Assembly: GCA_018907035.1 (NCBI GenBank) | Contig: JACCIC010000036.1 | Span: 3,310,501 to 3,374,500, forward strand | Length of the DNA: 64,000 nt | Direction of reading: 5' to 3' | Origin: Sycobia sp. Sy_11 | Lineage: Eukaryota; Arthropoda; Insecta; Hymenoptera; Epichrysomallidae | In this document: positions 1-12,684 of the stretch, in pieces | Numbering within the stretch: the stretch's first letter is position 1 | Layout of the letters: each line of letters starts with the position of its first letter | Made by a program: the position numbers and the translations under genes | The notes under the pieces: model-generated | What the model saw: the letters and a program-made list of their open reading frames with translations, nothing else | Databases searched by the model: none | What the model was told of the DNA's origin: nothing

Positions 1-58
1 TTTAATTTTAATTTCAATTTCGTGAGTAAACTTAAATCATATATATGTAGTATGTATG

Positions 59-62
<4 letters not shown>

Positions 63-103
<41 letters not shown>
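63..103. repeat. (AT)n microsatellite
   Basis: A run of about 40 bases of perfect TA dinucleotide, followed by a short TGTG tail. Open frames read through it on both strands encode only alternating Tyr-Ile and are not genes. Confidence 0.95.
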
Positions 104-111
<8 letters not shown>

Positions 112-516
112 TTAATTTAGTATGGCATTTAATGAAAATCCTAAGATCCGTCCGAAAAAATTTGAAAATTAAAATAATGAAAAAAATTGCCATTACGTTC
201 GTTCGAATAGAACAGAATGACCCGTTATTGATTGTTAATAAAGATAAATTAAATGAATAATAAAACAAATAAAAAAAATGAGGCGATTTATAAAAGATTT
301 TGTTAATTTTTCGTCGATGCGTTGTCGACTTTTGTGACAGACACTTTAAATAAAAACGGGCGCCTTAAATGTTATGCTCATTGTTAATATGCATATAATA
401 TTGACGTGTTCATATGTATAAAAATAACGATTTTGCCACGAATGAAATTCGTTCAGATATTATACGATTTTCATTGAAGTTACAGGATCGCGGTATATGT
501 GGATTTTGCTCCAAGC

Positions 517-518
<2 letters not shown>

Positions 519-577
<59 letters not shown>

Positions 578-604
578 TTTATAATAATGATAATAATAAT
601 TAAC

Positions 605-654
<50 letters not shown>
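519..654. repeat. compound (AT)n / (AAT)n microsatellite
   Basis: A run of about 57 bases of AT dinucleotide is followed, after a short AT-rich spacer, by about 50 bases of AAT trinucleotide. The poly-Asn and poly-Leu frames across it are low-complexity artefacts. Confidence 0.95.
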
Positions 655-655
<1 letters not shown>

Positions 656-2274
656 CGACCTAAAGTCATACTATACGTACATGTTTATAATTTTTACAAA
701 GACTGACGCGAGGAAAGTAAAAACATTAAGTGAAAATTCAATCCAATAGCACAAGTGTATAGCGACGTGAAATGTATACGAGATCTTAAATCTTTGTATT
801 CCAAAATTGGACGCTCGTTGTTCTGTAAATTAAATTTCAATATTTACATAACTCATAGACTTAGTTGCAGATTTTACAATTCGTAGTGCCATTATTACCT
901 CGAGATTATGTCATACTATATAATATGTAAATCTAAAAGAACAAAATCAGTTATAGAAGCAATTTTTTTTTGTGGCAAATTTTACTTATATTGTATACAT
1001 TATATATGTACGATGCATTGCACTATATTACTATATACATTATATTCTACGTAAATTATATAGCGGTAAGATTTTAATACAGGATAAGATATGATTTATC
1101 ATTTTTTCGTACAGCGTATTTCTTACATTGTAAACAAATAAATCAATTTAACTTTGATTCCATTTTAAAGCTTGTCATGTTTCTCAATATAAAAAAGACC
1201 AGAACTGACTAAACAGTTTCAAATATAAAATACTCAAAATCAAGATTTTAATTTAACTTTATCATAAATAAAATTTTATATTGAATTTATTGCCTTCTTA
1301 TAGAAAAAGTTGAAAACAACAATACAAAACAATCTGTTTTTATTTCATTATCATTAGAAAGTTTTTTTATGAATTTAATCAAACATGTTGGTCAATTTTT
1401 TTCTATGTAACAAACTATTTTAGACACTTGCACATTTTCTGATTAAATACGAATAGTTTGTATAGTACATGTGATAATCATAAAAGGAGTCATACAAAAT
1501 AAGTTTAACTCTTAATAATGTACTAAATAAATTAGTGACAGTAATTTAATGTTTTTATGATAATATAATGAAGTGATGAAAATTTAAATGGTACAGCGCA
1601 AAATTTAGAATTCTACTTTGTTAGAAAGTAACTGAGAAATTAAAATAACTTTGATACAATACTACATAGGTCAAAGTAAATTGACGTGCTCACTACCTAA
1701 ATATAGCTATATACTTATTTTATTAAGCAAAGTTTAATGTTATGCGCAAAATAGAAGACAAATGGAATCTTTTAACAGAAACTTTTCACAGAATAATAAA
1801 CAATTAAAAATTAAATACTTTCTTGTTACTAATTATAACGCTCGTGTAACATTACATTGTAATTATACGTGAACGTGAGAAGTATTTAAGCATATGAAAT
1901 GGAAAAACTAATTTAACTGTATTATATCAACTACATTACTTATAAATCACTGATCATCAAAACAAAATTTAAATAAATTAACATGTACGTATTAATAAAA
2001 TAAAGATAATAAAATTCTAATTATGAATTTCTTTCTTTGATAACTATGTACAAAAAATTAATTTAATATATTTTTAAAATGTTTTTAATATACTTTTATT
2101 TCTTAATTGGAACTTATTAAATATTTATATACAAAAAATTATGAATGAATTTATAATGATGAAATGAGATAAAAATTGTTTTTCTATTAGATTGTAATTT
2201 GTACATGATAAAATGAATATATATTCGCTTTCACATTCACTTTTTACAATTAAAATTTGATGAAAATACTTCAA
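655..2274. other. AT-rich intergenic, nothing recognised
   Basis: No coding frame, RNA gene or transposon could be recognised. The part nearest the gene at 2275 on the minus strand probably holds its 3' untranslated region. Confidence 0.5.
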
Positions 2275-3680
2275 TTATTTTGACACTTTCAAATCAATAC
2301 ATGCTTCATTATCAAAATCCAATGAATCAGGAGTTTCATTTTCAATCAGTTCACCATCACAATAAAATCTTATGGTTGATTTAGGTATATTCAGCTGTTC
2401 AGAACAATAGTCTACCATTGTAGCAAATGTTTCATTATGTTTTAATGCTACTATCAAAGACCTTTTATCTGAAGTTTGAATTTTAACTCTACAAACATTT
2501 TCTTCAGTACCATCTTGACCAGAATTTAGTTTTTTTTTCTTAACTATTTCTGCACTTACAATTCCACCATCTAGTTAAAGAAAATTATAGTTGTAGTACA
2601 TAATTATAATCGATATAATAAAATAATTCCTTACCTAAAATATCTATAACTGACCAATCAATTGATACAGGTGTATCAAATGGAGTTATACGCTTGTCCT
2701 TTTTTGTAATAAGTATTTGGTCTTCTGAAACATTTTCTAAATTTGCAAAATGACGAAATACTTTTTGGAATGTTTCATACTAGAATAGATCATTAGTTAA
2801 TTGCATAATTACCAATCTAATTTAAATATGAAATTGAAAATGTATTTCTAATTATTAATTGATTCAACAATACTTACTCTTTTAATTTCAAAACGTTCCA
2901 TTTTATTTGATTTCCATAATACTTTAATACTGACTTCATAGTTGTCGTTATTAGTTTTCTTTGATGGAGAAGGTGATCCTATGGTTATATAATTATCACT
3001 TTCATCTTGAGATAGAAGTAAGGAAGCATCATTATATGATTTATCTAAATCTTCCTCTACAGTATCAATTATTTCAATTACATCTATTGCCTTATTAGGA
3101 ATCTAGATAATTTAATTAATTAGAAAATATATGAAAAAAAAAAGAAAAATTAAAAAAAAAATTTTTTTATAGTTACATCATTTGTTTTGTTACTATTGCG
3201 AGTAGTTCTTCTACCTCTACTTTGAAGATTTCCATTAGGAATGTAACTATCATCTATCAATATTACACTCTCTGTATTAGCAGTTCTACTTATATCAGTT
3301 CCTTGTCGTTTATTTGAAACTTCTTGAATAGAATTAGTGATTAGATTTTTATTTTTATTTTTATTAACAGGCGATACATCGCAACTGAAATATAAAACTA
3401 TGCTCGTTATATTTATACATGAAATGTAATATTATTAACATCAAACTCTTACATTTCTGATTTCTTGTTTAATTTATCTACTTCATCTTCATCTTCATCA
3501 TCATGATCTTTAAAGTTTTTCTTAGTTTGACGATTCAAAGCTATATAAATATTTCGTAAACCCATGTTAGATGAATTAAAACCATTCAAATTTATTCATA
3601 AATACAATACCATTAAGTTTCACAGCTGCATTTACGTATATGTTACATTCATCATCTGAAGAACTGCTAGATGTAGACAT
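2275..3680 (-). CDS. NFATC2IP/Rad60-like protein with two SUMO-like domains
   Basis: Six exons on the minus strand (3680-3611, 3540-3453, 3384-3177, 3102-2878, 2779-2635, 2570-2275) join with canonical GT-AG introns and unbroken phase into 343 residues. The N-terminus is acidic and Ser-rich (MSTSSSSSDDE), followed by a charged, disordered stretch to about residue 150. The C-terminal half holds two ubiquitin-fold segments. The first has KVLWKSNKMERFEIKR then FQKVFRHFANLENVSEDQI; the second has KIQTSDKRSLIVAL, FATMVDYCSEQLNIP and IRFYCDGELI. Two tandem SUMO-like domains after a disordered acidic region is the layout of NFATC2IP, yeast Esc2 and fission-yeast Rad60, nuclear proteins that act with SUMO-E2 and SMC5/6 in genome stability. 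The family call rests on domain pattern; the exact orthology is inferred. The start is the first ATG and the tail ends DLKVSK. Confidence 0.85.
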
Positions 3681-4149
3681 TTTTCACCGTTTCTAATAAA
3701 GTATAGTAATAATATTTTTAAATTTAAAACTATTTCTTTTTGATCTAATATCAAATAGATTGTTATTATGTAAAGCAAGAGGAAAATTTAAAAAACTAAC
3801 CTTAAAACTTCTTCCAATGTAGTAATTATTATACGAGCATTTTCAACTTAATTCAGATGTATATTAGTTTGCTATTTTAAAAGAATAAAAACAAAAATTA
3901 ATAATGAAAAATAAATTACTATGCAACAAAACAAAACATATTATACAATTCAAGTTTTGTAATCAGAAATCGCCGGGCTGTTCACCATTGTTATCATTTT
4001 TAACTTGTAGCATTTTTCAGCAGTACCAACTGCCAGCTGGCAGCGAAACAAATTGTTCCGAAAATCCCAATAAAGTCACGTAAAGTCAAGAAACGATCTT
4101 TAAGATGCTGTACAGCTAAGCCCGTATCAGCCCGTATATGGCTAAAATG

Positions 4150-4620
4150 TTGTAACTAATGTTTAAGAGTGCTACTCACGATTGATGGAACTCCGAATCG
4201 ATCGTTGCGCCTCATAGAGAAAATTTTTGCGTCAAATTGGAGAACTAAACTCAATGTTCAGCACTACTGATATTTCAGGAACGTATTCACGATGAAAATT
4301 GTACGAATAGCCCCTTTTCATACATATGCATATATATTGTGACGAGTGTCGTAAGGTGCCCGCGTCGATTTGTCCAGAAAGAACGAAGACGACGCACGCG
4401 CCATCCCATGACGAGGAAAACTTCAAGGCGCTCACGGGGACCGTCGCGCTTTGTGCTCGACACCGTCTCCCTTCCCTTACCCCGCCCTCCATAAGCCGCG
4501 CACAGCCGTCTACGGAGGGACAATCAGGTTAGGTCGCCCCATCAATGCCATCGCATCGCCTGGAGAGCCGAAACGTACTCACGCAAAAAAAAATAAACGA
4601 TAATGCGTGTTTCTTTCTGT
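4150..4620. other. GC-richer patch upstream of the NFATC2IP-like gene
   Basis: Base composition rises sharply against the AT-rich background, with several CpG dinucleotides. Overlapping frames are open on both strands (for example 4326-4532 plus and 4232-4492 minus), but none resembles a known protein and none has clear coding bias. It lies about 470 bases upstream of the start of the minus-strand gene and could be a promoter or 5' exon region of a divergent transcript. No function is assigned. Confidence 0.3.
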
Positions 4621-4948
4621 GTATCACTCGTGCCTTAAATAATCGCGTAAATTAACTGTAGTGCAATAGTAAGCTAATAATAATACGTTTGCCATACTCC
4701 TTTTATCGTGTAAATCTAAGGTGTATGCAACTTGAAACATTCGATGGACGAGGATATTGATTTCGCCACTCATTTCAAATTTGGCCCAAGTTACGATGCA
4801 TTATTTTAAAGTTAAAAAGAATAAAAATTAAGTTTAAGAAAAAGTTTAAGTTCAAAGTTAAATAAAAATAAAGGTTAAATTAAGTAAAGTTAAATAAGTT
4901 AAACGAAGACAATGAATCTCAAAGAACAATTAGAAATATAAGAAAAGA

Positions 4949-5151
4949 GGCCTACGATGGCTCGATCGCTAGAACGAAGGACTAGTAACTCGGTGATCCG
5001 AGTTCAAATCCCGGTCTCGGCCGATTGACACAAACACCACTGTAATAATTTACATGTGTCTTGTTTACAAACACATCGTAGACCTCTGTCGCTGATTAGC
5101 ACCAATATCTGGAAGCATAAATAAAGCGACGTTAAATTACATAAAAAAAAA
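4949..5151 (+). repeat. tRNA-derived SINE, copy 1
   Basis: The 5' 75 bases look like a tRNA. There is an A-box-like TGGCTCGATCGCTAG and a B box GAGTTCAAATCCC, and GGCC ends flank the head. A tRNA-unrelated body follows, ending in GCATAAATAAAGCGAC and a short poly-A run. A second copy with the same head, body and 3' end lies at 29,379-29,570 on the other strand, so this is a dispersed family and not a functional tRNA gene. No clear target-site duplication was seen. Confidence 0.75.
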
Positions 5152-7260
5152 GGTTTTGCTAATAAAGATAAAGAATTTGGAAAAAACAACTATAAATAAT
5201 TTAGATAATATCATAAATAAAGTTTACTGCTTCTGTAGAAAGAGGGATTTCTAACACTGAAATTACTATAAGTACTATATATACTAAATCTGGTGAATAG
5301 TTTGAAACTGTTATGAACAGAAAAAAAATATTAGCAGAAACGTCGGAATAATGAATTTTCACTCACGAACTATGAATTCTTGAAAGATCATTAAAGCTTT
5401 GGTAAGATATACACATTAGACATTTTGTAATTGGCTCAAATGAATTTTCTTTATTTAGGTAACGAACAATAACTTAAATGGGTGAATGTACATGCAATGA
5501 AAAAAATGCTTGATAATTATGTAGCCGATTATTGAAGATGCTATTTAATTTAATCTGTTAATTTAATTTAATATATGCAAAGGAGATGATGCAGGACTTA
5601 TTAGAAAAATAAAAAGATATAAAGGTGAAAAAAAGGATGAAAATTACTACTATGAACCAGTTCCCGGACGACAAGCAGTGAGGAAGAAGTATTTGCGACA
5701 GGATGCTATAATTTTTGTTTTTTTATTTATATATTTATGAACTCATTATGACATTATGTAAGATTTTAGGATATTTAAGATTACTCATCATTGTCATAGC
5801 AAGGCGTAAGAAATTATAGTTTAGAATATTAATGTTGTAAAACATACTTTTTGGTTGTAATTTTAATTTTTATGTAATTTCATGATAGTCACACATTGTT
5901 TCTGTAAAGGCTTGATCAAATCAGAAATAAATCAAGAAAAAATTTTTATCTTCTATTAATTAAATTTAAAATTATATCGATTATAATTATTATGAAGTTG
6001 GTGGGTAAGGAACGAAAGTAATCCGAATGAGCTAACTAAAACGACCCTTAATTTATAATTATTGTTTTTATATTATTTACATTATTATTAATTAACATAT
6101 TAATAACATTATTGTTATTATATTGTCACGATAAAAAAATAAAAATAAGGAAACTTTTTTTCTTACATTAATAAAAAAAATTTTATTGGTGTTACAATCC
6201 AATTAAATAGACTGGATTTAATCCATAATAAAATCAAGTTATGTTTATATCAATACTACATATACAAATACAGTCGACATAAGCACAATTAAAATAATTT
6301 TCTTTTATCTGGTTGAATTTATGTTTGAATCGGGTTGGCTGCTCCTGTTACAAACAATCATAAATTGTAAAGAGATGAAATGCGACTTAGCGACATCATT
6401 GATTTATTATTTAGAATAGCGTATATAGTGTCCAGCTTCTATTGTTGCCAAGTTACAAATTGACGCTTCTACGGTATTGCACATAGATTGTATTATAATC
6501 TTTTCTTTTTACATCTTGTTCATAATGTTCACAGTTCCCAAATTGAAATCTAACAAGTTTTTCCATCATAAAGTGCTATCAATATTTTATATGGCTATGA
6601 GATAATTATATTATGATATAATATTATTGATATAACATATTATTGATATTGTTTTTAGCAAAATATGAAAAATTGTTTATTTAAAGTTTACCTATATCAC
6701 GATCAATCATACGAATTTTTTTTTGTTTTGACATTTATAATTCATAGTTTTAAGCTAAAATGAAATTGTCCGCAGTTTCTTCTTCTTTAAGCCATATAAT
6801 CACTTACCATCGTATATATATTATGTATTACATAAAGAAAAGTGTGCGCATAGAACGTATTCTGTATACTTGCTGTCATCCTATTGCATTTAGATAATTT
6901 TTTTCTCGACGTTTTGGATTTTGTTACAGTTATTTATTGTCATTATTATGCATTATTAGCATTATTACTATTATTATTAATGATGGATTAGGGATTATTA
7001 TGAATTATTATTAATTATTGATAATTACAAAAATTTTTGGAGTTGTATATATTTACGTAGAATGATCTTCCAAATTCTGAAGGAAACGTCAATGTTTATT
7101 ATTTTAAGTAATATAGCAACATGTCCTTAATGAAGTTTTGGCTAAATTATGGCTAGTTTCACTTGTTTTTGTTTATAAAAAAAAAAACAAAAGAATTTTC
7201 AAATTGTTTTCTTCATTGTGCGAAAAAAACTTAATAAGTTTGTATTCAAAATTCAATTGG
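5152..7260. other. AT-rich intergenic, nothing recognised
   Basis: Only short random frames are present. No transposon, RNA gene or repeat could be supported. Confidence 0.5.
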
Positions 7261-7379
7261 CGATTGTGGTTGTCGCGTCCAACGCAAGCCGATCACTGTA
7301 GTCCGCCGTCGTACATCCCCCCCCTCTTTTTCGTTATCGGGGTTAACGGCCGAATTTGAGAAACACACGGCGCATCACT

Positions 7380-7770
7380 CTGCCTGGGATGACGAGAAGA
7401 AAGAGAGTGGGTAGAGAGGGTTGAAAGAAATAGACAAAAGGGAGGAGAGTATTTTAGAGAATCACCGAAAGAGAAAAGGTGAAGGGAGCGCTGAGGCAGG
7501 GCGTAATGAAGGAAAGGTGGGAGAGTGAGCAGTACGTAGAGAAAGAGAGAGTATTTCGAGTGTCAGAAGGAAAGAGAGTAGAAATAAAGACAAGACTCGA
7601 GTGAGGGAGATGAGGCAGAAGCTGAAGATGTGCCTTGGAAGAGAGGCACGAATGGAAGGAAAGGGAACTGGGATGAAAGGAGAAAGTGCAAGTGCAGTAG
7701 GTAGCGAAGGACGCGCCGACGAAGGTGACGACACCTCTTCGAACCCCTGTGGTGGTGCCACCGCACCCCC
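7380..7770. other. long purine-rich tract
   Basis: From about 7390 to 7720 the plus strand is dominated by A and G (GAGAGAGAG, GGAAAGG and GAAGGGAG blocks), then switches to a GC-rich end containing CACCGCACCCCCC. Frames are open on both strands across it (7601-7885 plus, 7454-7798 minus) because such DNA has few stop codons. It could be a 5' exon or UTR of an unseen gene, or a structure-forming tract. No protein similarity was recognised. Confidence 0.4.
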
Positions 7771-8554
7771 CTTCCAGCCACAGGCCCTTGATCATCACCG
7801 GCCTAATTTATTATTTATTATTAAGATAAATAAACTTTTAAGAAAACATAATGAAATTAAACACGAAATTTATTTTTCAAAATAATTAATTTCTCATTTT
7901 TGTGAAAGTAGAATGCTCTCTGTAATTAAAATTTTAAGAAAATAATGGTTAAAATTATTGACATTTTTTTTTGAAAAAAACGTAAAGGAATTTTTTACGG
8001 ATTTTTTTTGGAGATCACTGAATGAACATTCTTTTTTTTGTCATTTAGTAATTTTTTTTCCAAACTAAAGTTTTCAAGGAAAACAGTTTGTGAAATTTTG
8101 ATGTTTAATTTTTCAAACCTTGATGATGCATACTATTCAATAGATATTATAAATTAGCTTAATATACGTGTTATGAATTATAAAGATGATTTTCAATAAC
8201 ATTTAATTCACTGGCAGTTGTATGAATCGAAGGTATAATTAAAACCTTTTGTTACACAAATCAACAAAGGATACAAGAATCATATTATTAGTTCAACAAA
8301 TTAAAGATTTATTTTAACTTTGGAATTCACATTATCGGAAAATGGAAAAATAGCTGGAAAATTCTCAATTTGTTTTAGTACCAGTATAACGAGAACCATC
8401 TAAGTTAAATTTATTGTACGTGATCCAAAGGTGTTTAAAGTACAATTAATAGGATATCCCGCAGCTTCAATCCTTTATATATAAAATTATAGGAATACAA
8501 TATTTAAAACTAAATTAAATTTGTGAGATGAGAATTCTGTATAAATTTCGCATC

Positions 8555-8558
<4 letters not shown>

Positions 8559-8599
<41 letters not shown>
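8559..8599. repeat. (AT)n microsatellite
   Basis: About 40 bases of perfect AT dinucleotide. Confidence 0.95.
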
Positions 8600-8602
<3 letters not shown>

Positions 8603-10200
8603 ATAACCGATTAGATAAAAAATAGTTTTCAACGTAGTTTTCAAACAAATAAAAATCATGAAATTGTAAAATTGTATCTCTATATAGTATTCAAAATTAA
8701 TAGATGTTTATAAAAATGAATTTGTAAACAATATCGCAATAATTGTGTTTCTTTTTTATAAGCAAAAAGCACTGAAAGTAAATTTAAAACTATTTTCACT
8801 ATTATAATCTGATATTATAATTAACATTATATTATATTATAAAATAAATATGTCATTCAAAATTACACCACGAATTCAAACAATAATCAATGATATCCAT
8901 GTTCTGAAGTTCGAAAATTATTTCTATTACCTTGCCGTAATTGTTATGAATTTTTTATTACTAATAAAATAAAAACAGTACAAAAAAGCAACGGTAAAGG
9001 AAATATGTCATGTGAAAGTATGATAAATCTAAATCGATAGACTTACTTTATTTCTGTAAATCTTAGATAAATTGTTATTATAAAAATATTAAAATTAGAA
9101 AAATTATATAGAAAATCTTGTTTAATAGTTCTATAATATATGTATTTTCATGTTAAATAATTTTCAGGACTATGACCATGTACCAATAGTAAGTATTCAA
9201 CTACCTTATTTCTATCACCGTGTACAAGCTATTTTAAGGTAAAATGTTCGGTTTTCCCTTCTCGTTACGGATCAAGCGTGTACCTTTCTACACAAAATTC
9301 GGCCTATAACGTGAGTTCGCTCGCATTGTGCAGTGCATCGACATTCCACCATTTTTATATATTCATGTGAACTATATCATTGAATAATTTAATTTCGCTC
9401 GAATTTTTCTTTTCTTGTATTTGCTTTACACAAATTTTATAATAAAATATTTTATTCAAAATCGCACTAGAACTTTCCACGCGCAGCCATTTGTCCGAGT
9501 TAATCACTTATCAGATTTCCTTTGTGATTTTGAGCGTTGAAATCATATAATCAAACTATTATGTTCGAATTTTAACAGCTGTGACACCGCTTGCAAACAT
9601 AAAGAGACAGAGTAATATTAGTCGCATTTCCTTACATCTACTGGAGCTACGGGTGTATCCAAAGAAACCTTTATACAATATATATTATTTCCTTTTCAGA
9701 GAGACTAAGGCTATATTAATTATCATTATATTATATTGTTACTTTTATTACGTCCGAATAAATTTGGATGGTTTGAATGATACTGTATGTTTAACGAACT
9801 ATTATCGTTCATTTTGTTTAATGCTTTCCTTATTTTTCTTTTTGAATATAAAGAGGCGCATTATAAAAACGTTTTGAAATGTTCCAAAATTAATCTAAAA
9901 ATAATTCGCAGGAGTATAATATTAAATCAAATACATAAAGTAATTGAAAAGATTATAAATAAAATTATATTATATAATAACACTATATTATCAATGACAC
10001 CCTATTTTACAAGTTATTAGCCAAGTATTGTTTGTATAAATGTTACTCGATAATACGTACGCTTATGAAATTAACAACGAACTAATATTACATCTATATA
10101 GATCAATTGACGACCAAGCCGTTAAATCTCATGCTATAAGCAAACTAATCTTAAGAATAATAAATACTTCGCTAATATAAATTTTTTTTAATTAACAAAA
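8600..10200. other. intergenic, nothing recognised
   Basis: AT-rich, with a slightly GC-richer stretch near 9240-9350. The frame at 9581-9877 is hydrophobic, Tyr-, Ile- and Phe-rich and typical of random AT-rich DNA. No feature could be supported. Confidence 0.5.
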
Positions 10201-10212
10201 ATTATTAAATTA

Positions 10213-11161
10213 TAAATATCAACTCAGACCGTAACAGTTGCAATGAAAGAGTCCAGGCCGATGTATTCGCGGCCACACCATTTATCGCCTGGAGAGGAAA
10301 AGGAAGTGAAGGCCCAAATCGACAAATGGCTAAGGAAAGGGATCATCAAGGAAGATTAGTTCGGAATATGCGAATCCTATAGTAGTCCCGAGAAGAAAAG
10401 ATGGCAGATTCCGTGTCTGTATAAATTATAAGCGCGTGAATGATTTAGTCGAGAAACAGCGATATCAATTGCCGATAATTGAGGACATAGGCGATACAAC
10501 GGCTCAATCAAGAGTTCATTCCACTTTGGATTTAGTCGACGGATTTTTTCATATCGAAGTGGATAAGGACAGCCAAAAATTTTTGGTTTTTGTTACACCG
10601 TGGGGGCGATATGCGCCAGAAATAGCACTATTCAGATTTTGCAACTCTCCAGTGATTTTTCAAGAATTCATAGCTACAATTTTTGAAGCGTTGATACGCA
10701 CAAAAATTATCATTTAATATCTCGATGATATTTTTGTCATTGCTCAAATCGAAGACCAAGCGCTTAAGAGATTGGTCTTGGTTTTGAATGGTGCAGAAAA
10801 GCATGAATGCATGCGTTTACCAGTTACCCACAAGTAAAAACATCGAACCAGGTTCAAAGATTTCTCGGGCTTGCAGGATACTTCTGAAGGTTCATACGAG
10901 GATACGCTCAGATCGCCAGACCATTGAGTGATTTACTTCGGAATGGCGTAAAATTTACTTTCGGCGCTGAGCAGGAAAAGGCATTTTTTTCGTTAAAAAA
11001 TCCGCTTGTCAATAAGCCAATTTTGCAGCTGTACAATGCGGAAAGAGAAACAGAGCTACATACGATCAGAGCTACACTGATTTTTATCAAAAGTGACGAA
11101 AAAATGGTACCCTGTACCCTGATATTTACGAAATCCATGTTGGATATTAGATATGGTCGTC
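10213..11161 (+). pseudogene. Ty3/gypsy retrotransposon pol relic (reverse transcriptase and RNase H start)
   Basis: Three-frame reading gives a degraded gypsy-type pol. The order is: the N-terminal RT motif (HHLSPGEEKEVKAQIDKWL), then the IVVPRRKDGRFRVCINYK block, LPIIEDI, a TLDLVDGFFHIEVD block (motif A), FCNSPVIFQEFI (motif B) and the catalytic YLDDIFV box near 10,716. The thumb-like FLGLAGY region and DLLRNGVKFTFG at about 10,930 follow, then the beginning of RNase H. Stop codons and frameshifts break it, for example near 10,357, 10,715 and between 10,790 and 10,920. It is cut at 11,161, where the Polinton begins. The target duplication GTCGTC (11,156-11,161) is gypsy sequence, so the gypsy copy is older than the Polinton insertion. 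Confidence 0.85.
11156..11161. repeat. Polinton target-site duplication, left
   Basis: GTCGTC lies immediately left of the element and is repeated exactly at 27,437-27,442, immediately right of it. Confidence 0.93.
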
Positions 11162-11202
11162 AGTAGATAGGCTATAGACATTCTGGCACATAGGCATTCT
11201 GG
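11162..11202 (+). repeat. Polinton left terminal inverted repeat
   Basis: Forty-one bases match the reverse complement of 27,396-27,436 with two mismatches. This is short for a Polinton, whose repeats are usually one hundred bases or more. A related inverted copy lies at about 11,346-11,394. Confidence 0.92.
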
Positions 11203-11204
11203 CA

Positions 11205-11394
11205 CACCTCCCCCCCTTAAAAAGTGTGCTATGCCCCCAACTAGGTCACGGGGGACATAGCACACTTTACACGCGAGTATACTTTGGGTTCTCTACTAGA
11301 GGGGGAGGTGCATGTCACACTTGACAGGTGAGTAGACTTTAGGTATAGTAGAATGCCTTTATGTGCCGTGATGCCTATAGCAAAGTCAACTACT
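11205..11394. repeat. nested foldback structure at the left Polinton end
   Basis: Several arms nest around one centre. AAAGTGTGCTATGCCCCC (11,221-11,238) is complementary to 11,250-11,268 apart from one inserted base. The C-run ending CACCTCCCCCCC (11,205-11,216) faces GGGGGAGGTG (11,301-11,310). The terminal repeat itself (11,162 onward) has a diverged inverted copy at 11,346-11,394 ending AGTCAACTACT. Together, 11,162-11,394 could fold into one branched hairpin. Confidence 0.8.
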
Positions 11395-11442
11395 TTTTTT
11401 TATTTTTTTTTCATTTTTCTTCTTCTTTGAATTAAGCAATAT

Positions 11443-12684
11443 TTAAATAACCTTTCTTACATCTCCACTGATGGGATTATACTGAACTATGCGATCGTGC
11501 AAGATCAAGCAATAAGCTGTAGTATTGGCTGGAAAGTTCTCTTTAGCCTCAAATTCTAAACGTACATGTACAGGAGCGCTCTTTAGAGATTCATTTTGTC
11601 GTGAGCAATCAATCACTATGAGAGGTTCATTATCGAGAAACTGTTTCTTTGAAAGCAGTGGTTGAGGTTCCCTTGTATAGTATGTTTTTTGGAAATTTGC
11701 ATACATATCATACAGTATTGCATATTGATTATTAGATATGTCAAGATTTAAATTATTGTATGGATAATATTGAGAATTCAAAAAAAGTCGCACGTTAGTA
11801 ATATTGCAATGATCAAAACGACTGGCATTTGCGGATGCTTGATATTTTTTCTTTGTCTGTAAGCCGAGAATCACATAACGTGGTTTCTCCAATTGATTGG
11901 AAGTTTTGACTGTTCACACATGCTTATTGGCGCTTGGCAGAACAGGATATTCAAATAGTTCCCATAAACGATAACACATTGGGATGGGATTATCCTTGCC
12001 AATGAAATTGAAAAGTTGGATTTTTTGTTTATCAGAAGCAATGACATAAGGCATTAACCATTCTATTTTTGTTATTTTTATGTTATATTCTTCAGATGTA
12101 GTATTATTACCAACTATACTACCTTCCTGGATTATGGCATTCAGGTCAGATTTTGATCTTACCAGAATGAGTTCATGTTTCATGTTAATTACAATTTTTC
12201 TGTAATCTTCTGCGAAGCCCAAAATCATACTTAGAGGAATAGAAACGTCAAAGTTTTTATGCCTATCTATCAATGATTTCGTTGTTTCTTCATTGCCAAT
12301 CCAGCCTGCATTTTCAAGCATGAGCGTCTCGTTGGTATTGAATGAAGCCCATCCTTTCATGACACTACTCAATCCAACATTTTTACTTTTGTCTATCTCA
12401 ACGCCATTAATTTCGTAGCGAATTTCATCAAAAAGGTGACAAATACCATTGCTGACGAATCTAGATTTAGTTGGTGCATTTCCAGCAGTGTTTTGTAATT
12501 TTCCATAGATATGGATAGAACTACGTGATGGTAGAAGACACAGATCTTGGTGTTGGATGGAAATGCGAATTTCATCATTGTGATCAAAGTTTAGTGATGT
12601 GTATGGTTGATGTGCGTGGATTTCGTAATGAGCAATTGACTCATCGAATGCGACACCTGATCAAATTTTTAGTATTTCGTCCAT
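11443..12684 (-). pseudogene. Polinton major capsid protein (double jelly-roll), two in-frame TGA stops
   Basis: One reading frame on the minus strand runs from an ATG at 12,684 to a stop at 11,443 (413 codons). Two TGA codons interrupt it: codon 8 (12,663-12,661) and codon 257 (11,916-11,914). Recognisable segments are HYEIHAHQPYTS near the N-terminus, LPSRSSIHIYGKL, DEIRYEINGVEID, then CYRLWELFEYPVLPS before the second stop, and RFDHCNITNVRLFLNS with QYYPYNN after it. These match the capsid protein of arthropod Polintons and adintoviruses, which forms the hexon-like shell. It lies last in a leftward capsid block after penton, protease and PLA2-motif genes. As written it would give only fragments of 7, about 248 and about 150 residues. 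Family call from motif memory; the jelly-roll fold is known for the family, not seen here. Confidence 0.85.

Noticed and set aside
32..706. Open frames of alternating Tyr-Ile, poly-Asn and poly-Leu
   Set aside because: They are translations of (AT)n and (AAT)n microsatellites.
4949..5022. A functional tRNA gene
   Set aside because: The tRNA-like head continues into a body and A-tail shared with a second copy elsewhere, and the cloverleaf is poor; it is a SINE.
7454..7798. Ser/Pro/Leu-rich proteins on the minus strand
   Set aside because: They are stop-poor readings of a polypurine/polypyrimidine tract with no protein-like pattern.
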